NCBI GenBank assembly: GCA_023078685.1
Contig: JALGAS010000001.1
Location: forward strand, 7,006,001 to 7,070,000
Source: Neopestalotiopsis rosae
Lineage: Eukaryota > Ascomycota > Sordariomycetes > Amphisphaeriales > Sporocadaceae
Direction of reading: 5' to 3'
Length of the DNA: 64,000 nt
The translations under genes and the position numbers were made by a program. Numbering within the stretch: the stretch's first letter is position 1; the number at the start of each line of letters is the position of its first letter. This document shows, piece by piece, positions 22,355-32,744 of this stretch. Under the pieces are notes generated by a model. That model was given only the letters and a program-made list of their open reading frames with translations, did not search any database and was not told where the DNA came from.

Positions 22355-24595
22355 ATGACGCTGAACACAGCAGGTGAAGCACCGCCCGGTCTCGTGGACG
22401 GGCTTCGTTCTAGCAGCTCCACCTATCGTCTGAATCAGATTGATAGAGTCAGAGCCAACGGCGTCGGTGGTCTCGTGTCTCTTCCTCAACTTGTCGTTTG
22501 CGGCGATCAATCTGCAGGGAAGAGCTCCGTCCTTGAACGTTTGACGGGGATTCCGTTTCCACGTTATGATGGCCTCTGCACTCGTTTTCCGACTGAGATC
22601 ATCCTTCGCCATGATTCCGGTGTCCAACAGATCTTTGCCACAATTCAAGCCCACGACTCCCGCGGCACCGCGATGCAAGAGTCCTTGAGAGCATATCGTC
22701 GCAACATTTCTGATCTTACAGAACTTCCGGTGATCATCGAGGAAGTCTCAAGATTGATGCAGATTCGAGGATATGGAGATGATGATTTGAGCGGGGATGC
22801 TTTCGCACCCGACACCCTTCGGATAGAGATCTCTGGACCGACCGGTTTGCATCTTACCGTTGTCGATCTCCCTGGTTTGATTTCTGTCTCAAATGAAGAA
22901 CAAACGGAAGAAGATGTCCTGACAGTCCGCCACATGGTTGAGAGTTACCTTTCCAGCACCCGGACTATTATTCTGGCAGTGCTTCAGGCAAGCAATGATG
23001 TAGCCAATCAGGGAATCCTACAGCTAGCTCGAAAGTATGATCCTGAGGGCCAGCGCACTGTTGGGATCATCACAAAACCAGACCTCATCAATGAAGGCAC
23101 CGAAGCAAGGATTGCAAGACTCGCTAAGAACCTTGACAATGTCAAGCTGAAGCTTGGCTTCTTCCTTTTGAAGAATCCGAGTCCATCAGAAATTGGTCAT
23201 TCTTTCGAGGCACAATGTCAGCGAGAAACTCAATTCTTTCTGATGTCAGTTTGGCAATCTCAAAATCTGGATATGAACCGAGTCGGCATCATCAACCTCA
23301 GATCCTTCTTACAGGACCTTCTTGATCGGCATATTGCGAAAGAATTACCAAAAGTTCGCGATGAGGTGAAGCAACTTCTTCTCGTGACAGAACGTCGACT
23401 GGGGGCCTTGGGCGAAGAAAGACCAACTCCGCATCAGATCAGATCCTTCCTCACCAGAATAAGCATGCGATTTCACGGTCTGACACAGGCAGCATTGGAT
23501 GGGAACTACCAAGGGCCTGAGAGCGACTTTTTTCTCAATCACTCGAACCGTTTGCGTGCAGAAGTGCACAACGCCAATGAGAAGTTTGCTAAGAAGATGC
23601 GCACATACGGAATGAAAAGAAAAATAGAACACTTCGATCTCGGCTTGGATGCAGACGACTCGCCAACGCAGGAAAATGGATCGAAAGTCATATATGTGAC
23701 CAAAGAAGAAATGAGACTTTGGGTTACGAAGGTGTGCTTACTCTATTTGAAGTCATTTGTGATGAGCTGACTGGTGCGATCAGACTTACACTGCCACTCG
23801 GGGCCGTGAACTTCCGGGCAATTATAATCATGTCCTATTGGCTGAACTTTTTCACGAACAGTCCAGTAGATGGCCTGATATTGCCCAATCGCATATCCAT
23901 GCAGTCCGAGATCTAGTTGATGACTGGTTGCGTGAAGCTCTCACGGTGGTTGTGGCCGAGGATGATGTTCGTCAACAAATCTCCGTTACCTGCCAATCCT
24001 CTTTGGATGAAGTATTTCATCAAGCTCAAGAGGAATTGGATAGGCTCGTTGCCGATGAAAGAAGACAGCCAATCACATACAATCATTACTACACAGACAA
24101 CATTCAGAAAGCCAGGAATAATTCCAACCATAAGTCCATCGAAAAAGCATTGCTAAACACCATCGAGCAAGACTTCAACGGAAAGCTCCACGTCAGCAAT
24201 CTGCCTCAAGATCTGGAAAGATTGCGCAGGTCACTACAAACTCATGTCATTGTAGATATGACTGAGCAAGCATGTGTGGAAGCAGAGGCAGGACTGCAGG
24301 CGTATTATAAGGTAGCACAACCCACGTAATGCACAAATACTATCACTAACACCTTATGTAGGTAGCGATCAAAACCTTCGTAGACAATGTTTGTCGTCAG
24401 ACAGTTGAACGCCATATGCTCGGTCCACTTATGGAATTCTTCTCCCCCGCCAAAGTGTCAGAATTATCTGATCATGAATTACTTCGAATTGGCACCGAGA
24501 ATGAAAATCGGATGACCGAAAGGATGCAACTTACTCAAAGAGCTGTAGGCCTACGGAAGAGTCTACTAGATCTCCAGAATGCGCGTGAGCCTTGA
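22355..24595 (+). CDS. dynamin/Mx-like large GTPase
   Basis: A 712-residue protein of three exons: 22355-23731, 23784-24311 and 24362-24595. Both introns (52 and 50 bp) are in phase. The GTPase domain shows G1 GDQSAGKSSVLE (residues about 50-61), G2 region RFPTEI, G3 DLPGLI, G4 TKPD and the dynamin motif PQLVVCGDQS at its start. Splicing at the first intron rebuilds RGRELPGNYNHVLLAELFHEQSS in two exons' context (shorter core GRELPGN, then LFHEQSSRW), diagnostic of fungal Mx-type dynamins. The C-terminus is the GED-like helical region with LLRIGTENENRMTER. The frame is open back to 22118, but MTLNTAGEAPPG at 22355 suits the family start. Lacking PH and Pro-rich domains, it is Mx-like rather than Vps1/Dnm1. 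It acts on membranes or nucleoprotein assemblies in relatives. Confidence 0.93.
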
Positions 24596-25017
24596 ACTTT
24601 CCACGCACAACCAACAAGTCACGATGGTTTTCTCTTTTCTGTTCACTTGTATTGGCTGATATCTTGCACTTTCTCGAGCTCGATGGGTTCTATTTTTCTT
24701 TTCATTCCGCTACGGGGCAGTCTTCAAGCAAATCTTCAGGTGCTGGTTTTATTTCTGTGTCGTGCTATGTAATTTCAGCCTTGGTTTTGGTTTTCCCACG
24801 AGGTTTTCCCAAGACTGTGATGCGAATGCAGAGGCTAGGTATTTATCGAATTTCTACCATTAATAGACATGAATTCTTTTTTAATTAGATAATGTTTTCA
24901 ACACATTCCGTGGACCCTCATTTGCGAAATAATACGAAATAGAAGACAGTTTTAGCGACATTAGGAATTGCGGTTCGATCAAAACTCCTGCTGCGGGCGC
25001 TCACAACGCTATGTCAT
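24596..25017. other. intergenic, no supported gene
   Basis: AT-rich region downstream of the dynamin gene. A 98-residue frame at 24592-24888 is probably 3' UTR or chance. Confidence 0.4.
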
Positions 25018-25110
25018 TCGTGTTTGACCTGTCCTTTACCACGACGGCAAATCGTATCACCCAGACCCACCAGCACTGCGCTCGATGCCCTCTTCCTGGC
25101 GCCTCTTCGC
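25018..25110 (-). pseudogene. relic of the C-terminal end of a WD40-type NLR
   Basis: Read on the minus strand, about 50 bp encode VWVIRFAVVVKDRSNT. The WD40 gene at the right edge ends with VWVIRFAESVKDWSNT. The DNA blocks 'cgtgtttgacc' and 'aatcgtatcaccca' are shared at the same spacing, and similarity continues weakly for another 40 bp. No WD repeats or other domains are seen around it, so only the gene end survives here. Confidence 0.55.
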
Positions 25111-25370
25111 GTTTATAAATGACAGGTAGAACCTTAAAACGATGAATGCACAGTCACACCATGAGGGCGTAGCAGATCATGATGGCCCGGGAGGCGGTGG
25201 GCTGCCTTGAAGAGCTAGCGTCAGGCAATGTTGCCGGCGCAGTACCTGCAGTCAACGTCCGACTTAGTTAGAGCTTCGTATTCAAGCACACATTTGCATG
25301 CAAAGCGGATTACTCGAATAATGGGAGCCTCGTTGGGCTGTTCGCCTAAGTGGCAACACTGCAGCTTATA

Positions 25371-26046
25371 GTTTGGACGTGTTTTTCTTGAATCGGATAT
25401 GATACATCTCGACGGTATGGGGCGGCCAGATTATGAGCTTACGATTTATATGCCCATCTCAAACAGCAATTCTATCAATATTGAATCCCCTCCTTAGCAA
25501 GGTACTTTTCAGCAGCGGACAAACTGACGAACTTTTGGATGTATGTATGGCCTCCCACATATCTTCAATACTTGAATCAGTCAGATAGAATGAGAGAATG
25601 ATTCGATGTGAATCCTTTTCTCACCAATGGTCGTCTCTTGCATTCTCGTGCCCAATCTGAGCCCGGCAGATTGGACGGCCTCCTGCATCTAGTGTAACGC
25701 CGGATAGACAGAAGCCGCGTTCTCTTCCCACCATGATAGTTTCCGTACTCAATTCGTTGTCACTAGGCAAGCATGCTCCAGAACCCCAACTCGATCGAGA
25801 TTCTATTGCCTGGCGGTAGCAGTGTGCACGCAGAATCATTCAATCACGGCCACACTACCTAGCCCAGTGAATATGAACGAACAAACCAGAGTTGCATGAG
25901 GAATTGATAAAGTAAAATATTGATGCCTAATCATGTCGTATGCATTGAAGCTGCTGTGTGTACCCGAACAAGGGCCACCTATTGTTCTCGATACGTGTAT
26001 CCACAGACACGGGCAATCAGTACCTGTTTGCGGCGTATGCTTCTTC
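25371..26046. repeat. dispersed repeat pair, copy A (copy B at 37844-38522)
   Basis: About 675 bp align end to end with 37844-38522 in the same orientation, starting 'tatagtttggacgtg' and ending 'gcgtatgcttct'. A perfectly shared block of over 40 bp lies around 25670-25715 (cggcctcctgcatctagtgt and following). Most differences are C/T or G/A transitions. There are no long frames and no transposase motif. Confidence 0.85.
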
Positions 26047-26479
26047 ATGTGTGAGGTGCCGTCCAGATCCGCCCTGCCGTGCGGGCATCCCGAACCGACG
26101 AGCCGTAGTGCGTGCCGCGGTGGAGAACAATGGACGGCCTAGCAGCTCGACTAAGGCTGCTGGCCCGAGCACGAGGGCGACGCTGGCGGTGGCTGGCGTC
26201 GAAAACTATTGTTCTTTGCGATGAGGGCTTAGTGTATGTCAGTGTCGCGTATGTTAGCTGCGCCCTCTATCCAGATCCAATAGCTCGGGCACACAGCGCA
26301 ACTTTTGGAATACGTTGTCACCCTTGGAATGGTAGCGCGACTCGATCATCCTATCACACTGTGCAAAAAGATTGTGCATCTGGCCCAATCACGCCTCCGT
26401 GTATCTATTCAATAGTTCATGGTGTCTCTTCGCTCAGCAACTTTGAAGTGGCCGCGATTTCAAGTAAACCAGTCATGCT
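26047..26479. other. intergenic, GC-rich patch
   Basis: At 26060-26200 the sequence is clearly more GC-rich than its flanks. Open frames there (25933-26142, 25958-26224, 26112-26549) have no domain I can recognise. Confidence 0.35.
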
Positions 26480-26870
26480 GAAAAGAAACTACTTCCATGG
26501 CGAACTCAGGCTGGTGAACGTGGTCGAGCGGGGTCGGCAGTGGATCTAGCTGGCGTGATACCCACCATCCACGGCGGGCCGCATGGCAATGCTTTCCCGC
26601 TATCTTCACTTCACATTATCATTCGGTTGCATTAACGACCTACCGATAGCGATCCAACAGTTGGGGAATCATGCCGATAAGACTTAATGCATGCCGGCAC
26701 GTAGATAACTGGACTGCCTTGGAAATTCGGTCGAAGATAGTCATGTCAGTGGAAGAATAGGTACGCCAAGAGCTTGTTGCCGAGACCAACTAATCAACTG
26801 GGCTGCGGGGAAGTGATGGGAAAAAAAAATTAAAAAAATCGAAATGCATTGACAGATTATCGCCCAATAC
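26480..26870. repeat. diverged dispersed repeat, copy 2 (first copy at 17985-18660)
   Basis: Shares ordered blocks with 17985-18660, beginning GAAAAGAAACTA and the 'cgtggtcgagcggggt' block, then 'gtgataccc', 'ggcgggcc', 'atgccgataag', 'aattcggtc' and 'tacgccaagagc'. It is shorter than copy 1 because the internal duplication there is absent. Confidence 0.6.
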
Positions 26871-27833
26871 AAGTCTGAAGCGAGTCCAATCACGTATTGT
26901 TTGCTTGCTTGCAAACAGTCACGAATCTGTAAGTAGGCGTGTATAATGGCGGTAAATGCTAATCGTTTTGCTTGTCAAGCTTCAAGGTGTTTGATCTCGA
27001 ATTGATGCCCGAGTCAGGCCTCAATGCGCGCACATCTGACATCTACATCAGTAGCAGGGGTCAAATGATGTGCGTACATGCACAAAACCGTTTGCGTGGT
27101 GATGATCTCTATATGATCCTAATTTTTGCATAAGGATGTCTTATGTACCTTTGCACCGCACGGCTCAGAGGCAAACCGCCAAACTCGAACTCATTCGAGC
27201 GACTTTGCCAGTAACAAATCGGAAGAAAGCGATAGAAATACTTTTAAATTAACCTTTTCAGAACGGAACTTTAGATAATAGGTAGGGTAAGGCGCATGCC
27301 AAGTAAGACAGTAGTTGATTACCAACCTAAGGGTTGACGCAAGGGAGTTTGCGGTACATTATCGTATTCTTTCTCTGCCAAGTGAGAAAAGAACAGTCGA
27401 GGTGGAGGTTTCGGACGCGAAACCGTTATTTCTGCTTCTATTATCCCGCTGAAGGCGAGCTAACTGCATAACGGCGATGAAGTTACTCGGCTTGACACCC
27501 GGGACAACCGCGTTGAGACGACCGGCGAATAGCCGAACTCAATATTATAAAGCATTGAATCATCGATTCATTTACCACCTAGAGGCTTTCTTTTTTTTTT
27601 TTTTAATTTTTTTTTTTAAATAATTTGTAAACAAATACTGCCCTTTGTCTGATAGGTAATAATTGAACTTCCGGTTGCTTCATTCCAGCTTTGATTCGCA
27701 TGACTTGTACTTATGGGTCAGATGAATCCTGAACTCGACCAGGTCCAGATCGGCTAATCAACGCCCACCGAGATCCCTTTCAGGCGCCTTTTCGACGACC
27801 TTCACGAAACAGTGGCAGACTATCAAATACAGC
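26871..27833. other. intergenic, with T-rich tract
   Basis: No supported gene. A T-rich run lies at about 27590-27620, roughly 215 bp upstream of the BTB gene start and may be part of its promoter. Confidence 0.4.
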
Positions 27834-28839
27834 ATGGAAAATCTAGGAGACACCCAGACTAACACCGTTGTCGAAATTGCTCCAGATGGCGATCTTATTC
27901 TGATAGTTGGGCCAGAAAAGGCAAGGCTTCATGTTCAGTCTACGTCATTGATAGCAGTCTCGAAACCTTTCTCTGCCATGCTCGGGCCAGAATGGAAGGA
28001 AGGCCGTGCTTTGCTCGATGCCGACGGACTTGCCGAGATAACATTACCTGAAGACGATGCAGTTGCGTTAAAGATTATCTGTTCTATTGTTCACCATCAC
28101 CACAAAGACGTACCTCGAACTCTCTCTGCAGGCGATATCTTCGCAATTGCCGTCACCGCGGACAAGTATGATTGTGTTCATGTCTTGAGATTTGCAGGCG
28201 AAAGTTGGCTTCAATCCTCTACAGACGAAGCTAGCAATCTAATGTTTCTCACTGCTGCAGCATATCTATTTCAGAACGCCGAAGCTTTCAAAGAGATCAC
28301 CAAAGCATTGATACTTGACTATGATGGTCCTTACCTTGCTCTCTCATGCGAAGAAGTTGAATCTGCTATGACGTGGAGGGTCTTTTGTAAGCACTCCGAT
28401 GACTCATCTGGACATATGACTGACCGGCAAACTGAAAGGTCTGCTGGAAGAGCAGAGAGGGTTTGCAAGGCTGAAGGTAGCGAACATTCTTATATCAGGG
28501 GTAAACGATGGGACTGGACTCTGTGTTCACAAATGTGGATGGACAAGCAAATATGCATATGCATATATAAAGCTGTTGGAAAGAGAGAATCTCTGGCCAG
28601 CGCACTTGACCCGCACCTCTATCTCTAAGGTACTAGAGTCAGCAGAGACGATCAGTGATCCGATCCCTGAAGAATCAAGTACTGCATGTACCTATGCGTA
28701 CAAGCATGCGGCGCCAGCATATAGGGGAGACCGTAGCCGAAGTCTGGACATCTTTGACAAGAGTATCGGGCTTTGCCTACACTGCGTTCGGTCAGGTAGC
28801 ATGAATTCCAATTGTAGCCAGCACTCTCATGGCTGTTAA
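27834..28839 (+). CDS. BTB/POZ-domain protein
   Basis: Two exons, 27834-28386 and 28439-28839, join in phase to give 317 residues. The N-terminal half is a BTB fold: PDGDLILIVGPEKARLHVQS, SLIAVSKPFSAML (the 'LxxaSxxFxxml' motif), EITLPEDD and AIAVTADKYDC. Splicing inside a codon restores MTWRVFCLLEEQRGFARLK, the usual linker of this fungal subfamily. Exon 2 continues with a Cys-rich region, KYAYAYIKLLE, and ends LCLHCVRSGSMN, with the conserved cysteines of the family's C-terminus. BTB proteins act as dimers or cullin-3 adaptors; this fungal subfamily is uncharacterised as far as I know. If the intron is ignored the frame runs to 28628 with a non-family tail, so the splice is well supported. 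Confidence 0.85.
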
Positions 28840-28871
28840 GATCAATCATTAGGGAAATTCATACAAATACG

Positions 28872-29577
28872 TTATTCTGCTCTACCAGGAATGTTTGCTG
28901 CAGATCGCCAATTACTGTTGCAAGAAGCATATAGTGCGCTCAGGTCTTTTTCGGCACTTTCGTTTTTGTGGTAAAGCTGACACACAAGCGAGCGGATTGT
29001 GTTTTCGAACTGCTGTTTCTGAATATCGGTAAAGTCGAAATAGAAATACAGAGTGATGGGGGCTAGCCCGGAGATCCTCAATTGCGGTAGATGTGAGTAC
29101 CGTTTTCCCGCAGGCGGGAATGCCATATAGCCAGAGAAAGGACTTCGCTTGGGTTTTCCAGCATGCTTGCCTGTTTGCATAGACTCAACCCCTAATTGGA
29201 TTTTTTTTTTAACTCCCGAAGATATTGATACCAGATTCTCATTCACTAACTAGCCATTAGCGGACATGTAACAAGCATAAAGAAATTGCTTGAGATCACT
29301 CGCCTTGAGCCAATGCGTCCTTTACCGTTTTCTGTTGATCGACTTCCTGTGGCTGAATATAGCCCAGAAGTTCTTTCGCAAATGCTGCCGCAACAGCAGC
29401 GGCGTGTTCCTGCCATGCCTTGTTTTCGTGTGAGTCGGCGTAGTCACAGATCCCTCGAATCACAATGCATGGGAAGTTGTCCATCAGTCCCGCAGCCTCC
29501 ATCTCGACAAAAAGGATTTTTTTGTATATTGCTCTCAAGAAGCCCATCTTCGTGTTCTGGGAGAAGAAATGACCCAA
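28872..29577 (-). pseudogene. broken PNP-NACHT NLR copy
   Basis: On the minus strand, 29577-29296 encodes the end of the PNP_UDP domain (CIVIRGICDYADSHENKAW, then FAKELLGYIQPQ), nearly the same as residues in the NLR at 45-49 kb. After an intron-like gap, 29246-28872 starts MNENLVSISS, again like that gene. A deletion then removes about 40 residues. The Walker A segment survives in a shifted frame (GIPACGKT), and the frame returns for LYFYFDFTD and FENTIRSLVCQLYHKNE. Everything after the first part of NACHT is missing. So this is a truncated, frameshifted paralogue of the 45055-49235 gene. Confidence 0.85.
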
Positions 29578-29649
29578 AGACGTTCTTCTTTTACTTTCGG
29601 TCTGTGAACACGATGCTGCATGGCCCTATTAGCATGCAATTGCTATGAT

Positions 29650-30717
29650 ACATAGCAATTGCCAAGTTATACTATATACCAGACGTCACAGTTAGTTGAA
29701 GACCCACTGTGCCGGCCTTCTTGGCCACTACGCTCTTGAAATGCTTGACAAACCTAAGGCAGACTGCTGCGCCACTGGGTCTAGATTGCTGGCCATCGAG
29801 GACTAACTATGCCGTTTACCCCGCGTCGCGATTTTCAATGCATGTTCTTTTGTCCCAGACATTGTAGCGTGCTCCCAAGCCATTAGTCTACATTGCGGAT
29901 CTCTATTTTGAAGTCAGAGCAAAGCTGCGTCAAGCTGAGTATGAGCTCACAATATCAATAAGAGAGCTTGCCTAGTCTGGCGATATACGACTACTTCGCA
30001 TTCTCCCTAGCAACGACGTAAGTACACGGATCCAGTATCAGTGGTTCGATTACACCTTAAACGACTAATCGAGGAGACTCATCTTTTTGATGCCATGTCC
30101 TACTGCCGGGGCAGTTCGGAGAGGAATCATCACACCCAACTAGTCGTGGACCTGCTGAGCAAGTTCAGACGACAGCCATGGTGGGTCACCCCGCCCTGCC
30201 TTGACTTCCTTTTATTCGCCATTATTCAGGGATAATACCGGTGTGTCGTCCGGAGTCAGAGATAGGGAGGGAGAAAGAGATAGAGAAAGGCGCAACGGGA
30301 AAGGAGAAAAGACAAATAAATAAGGTTTTTGTTGGAAATAATGGATGTTGCGCCTACCGCTCAGTTTCGTAAGGCTCTTTACGGACGGCAGCGATAAGAT
30401 ACGATAATTGAGCGTCCAAAGGCCTGGCGGCACGTTATAGTAAGACCCATAGCAGGTATCGTTACGGTCTCTCCAGGTAGGTTCGCGCTGGAACTTTATT
30501 TCTCAAACACGGACCGGCACAGCATCTCTTTGTAAATCTTATGTCCGCCAACGTGGCCCGTGATACAGTTTAATGGCAATCATGTCATCGAATTCTTATT
30601 TTCTTCATTTATGGCTGAGGAGGAGGAGGGAGGGGGGAGGAGGGACAATAGTTATAAGCACACTTTCCTCCAGTCTTATCACTAATGGAATAGAATTTCT
30701 TCTAATTAACATTCACC
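29650..30717. other. intergenic, purine-rich tracts
   Basis: No supported gene. Two strongly purine-rich stretches lie at 30252-30310 and 30618-30650; the second lies about 70-100 bp upstream of the GTPase start and could shape its promoter. Confidence 0.4.
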
Positions 30718-31959
30718 ATGACCAAGTTCCCCAGCTCATGCGTTTCGGGCGCCAATCCTAGTATGGCTAGCGATACTGATGTTATCAGCTATACAAGGTC
30801 ATGCCGTTCGCAACGATCGGGCGGATCACTCAAAGAAGCCGCCGCGCAGCATGAGAAAGGCTGGTACCCTGAAGGAACAGACTCTGGCAATGCTGAAGAT
30901 TTCATAGATATATCGGATTCAGGGACTTTTTTTCCTGGTTTGGAATACACAAGATCTATGTATCAGAAGCTCCGGGGCGGCAATACTGTTGTAATCGCTG
31001 TAATGGGGTGCGTACATGCCGTCAATAGTCCGCCTTCACAATGACTAACTATTGAACAGAATGACTGGGTCGGGCAAGACAACGTTCATTGCCAAGGCCA
31101 CGGGGCGCGAAGACCTGAAGATTGGGCATGGTTTAACATCATGTAAGTCACTTCCCTCGATAACTACGTGTCATGTGTCTTACCTTTACTTAATTCAGGT
31201 ACTCGGGACGTTGAAGTCATTGAAACCGTGATTGAAGGGCACAAGTTGCATTTCATCGATACGCCCGGCTTTTCCGATACAGAGCTCTCGGATGCAGATA
31301 TTCTGCAAATGATCGCTGACTACCTGGCAACTGCGTACAAGAATAAGGTCAAACTGTCAGGCATCATCTACCTCCATTCAATTTCTGAAACGCGCATGAC
31401 GAATAGCCAGACCAAGAATCTTGAAATGTTCCGGAAGTTGACGGGGGAACAGCACCTGAAGAACGTGATTCTCGCTACGAGTATGTGGGATAAGGTAACA
31501 CCAGAACAAGGCTCTGCTCGCGAGAGTGAACTCATCGGGAAGTTCTGGAAACCACTGCTGAGACGTCAAGCTCGGGTGCTGCGGTACGAAGGGTCGCCGG
31601 AATCGGCCAAGGGAATAGCCGGAAGCCTGGTGGCTAACGAGCCTTTCTATGCACAGTTACAAGAGGAGATCGGAAAGGATGGAAAAGTACTGCGCGAAAC
31701 TCAAGCAGGACTAGAACTGATGTCAGAGCTCAAGCGTTTACGGGAAGCGCACCAGGTTGAGCTGGAGGAGCTCAATCGCAGAATGGGGGGAGTGGCGCAA
31801 ACCCGCTCAGAACTCGAAGCTACAATCAAGGACTATCAAGATAAGGTAGTCGAGTTAGAGAAAACCCTGGAAGATGAGCGGAAAATGAATGATGAAGCTG
31901 TGGAGGCAATTCAGGAACGGATTAAGAAGCTGGAGAAGAGGTGGTGCACGGTAATGTGA
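30718..31959 (+). CDS. AIG1/GIMAP-like small GTPase with C-terminal coiled coil
   Basis: Three exons, 30718-31007, 31060-31142 and 31199-31959, join in phase for 377 residues (a second ATG at 30763 is possible). Splicing the first intron rebuilds the Walker A: VIAVMGMTGSGKTTFIAKA. The second rebuilds GLTSCTRDVEV, the switch I region with its Thr. G3 is FIDTPGFSD, and G4-like residues follow in ATSMWDKV. The domain order and the DTPGFxD motif fit the fungal AIG1-type GTPases. After the G domain (ending near residue 260) comes a long charged coiled coil (LKRLREAHQVELEELNRR and onward) to a C-terminal KRWCTVM. CTVM resembles a CaaX prenylation box, which would anchor the protein to membranes; this is an inference. 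Animal GIMAPs act in lymphocyte survival and vacuole defence. Confidence 0.88.
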
Positions 31960-32384
31960 TAAGTGATGATAGAACGGTAGAGACAATGAACATCTTGGTT
32001 TTACTGAGGAAAAGCTATTTATGCTCAACCTTTTGCCTCAGGCCGGGGAACCGTGTGTTATGGTAGTGACCTCCTAGGATATCATATTTATGCTTACGAA
32101 AAACTTCCTGTGCAAGGCAAAAGCCTCTTTCGACATCTCACTTCAGCTTGGAAGCACGTCTATAACTCCTCCACAGGAGGATTCACCATCAGTCTTGAAC
32201 CAATCCTGGGACTCCTTGCTTACCCATAGTTCTACCAAACGGCAAGCAGCATACAAATAAAGCATGTACCAAGGCTGGTCTGAATTCCCGTATTTGTCGA
32301 CAGTGTTTTCTTGAAGTATATCGAACCAATTCTGTGAAACCTGGAGTTCTTTCAGCCCTTGGAATCATGCTTGCCAGTGTGAAG
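31960..32384. other. intergenic, no supported gene
   Basis: 3' flank of the GTPase gene; nothing distinct was seen. Confidence 0.4.
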
Positions 32385-32553
32385 ATGGCGTACACCTCTA
32401 AGATCAAGGAGATCTGGATGCTTTTACGGCGAAAAAAGCCCATAGCGCAACACCAAGTTCCTTGATTGCTCGGAGTTTTGCACTGCGTATTAAGGACGGT
32501 TCGATAATCGGTGTCGCTGCTGGTTGAAGTGCGTTGCGTCGATTGTGTTCTTC
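32385..32553 (-). pseudogene. fragment of the DUF7924 gene
   Basis: About 170 bp match positions 16864-17035, which spans the exon 1 end and the donor of the DUF7924 gene. Shared landmarks include 'gcgtacacctctaagatc', 'gcaacaccaagtt' and 'gcgttgcgtcgattgtgttc'. The copy has substitutions and a small insertion, and stops in the original reading frame. It abuts the next fragment directly. Confidence 0.85.
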
Positions 32554-32740
32554 ACCGAGCGTCTAGGAGTTCGGGTCGTCGGGCGGTTTCGGGAGGTTCG
32601 GGTGTTCCTCCTCAAGCATTGCGATTGCGGCTGTCTGCTCCTTGGACAAGGCGTAGACCCAATCCACAGTGTAGGCATCGTGAGTGCGCGGGTGCGTCGC
32701 CATCGTGTGCTTGTCAGTGAGAGTGCATTCGGCGGTCGTC
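32554..32740 (-). pseudogene. fragment of the PNP-NLR 5' coding end
   Basis: About 185 bp match 49085-49260, the start of the PNP_UDP domain in the big NLR gene. On the minus strand it reads MATHPRTHDAYTV and KEQTAAIAMLEEEHPN, ending at the same 'gaactcctagacgc' point where the match stops. The rest of the domain is replaced by the DUF7924 fragment. Confidence 0.85.
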
Positions 32741-32744
32741 GATG

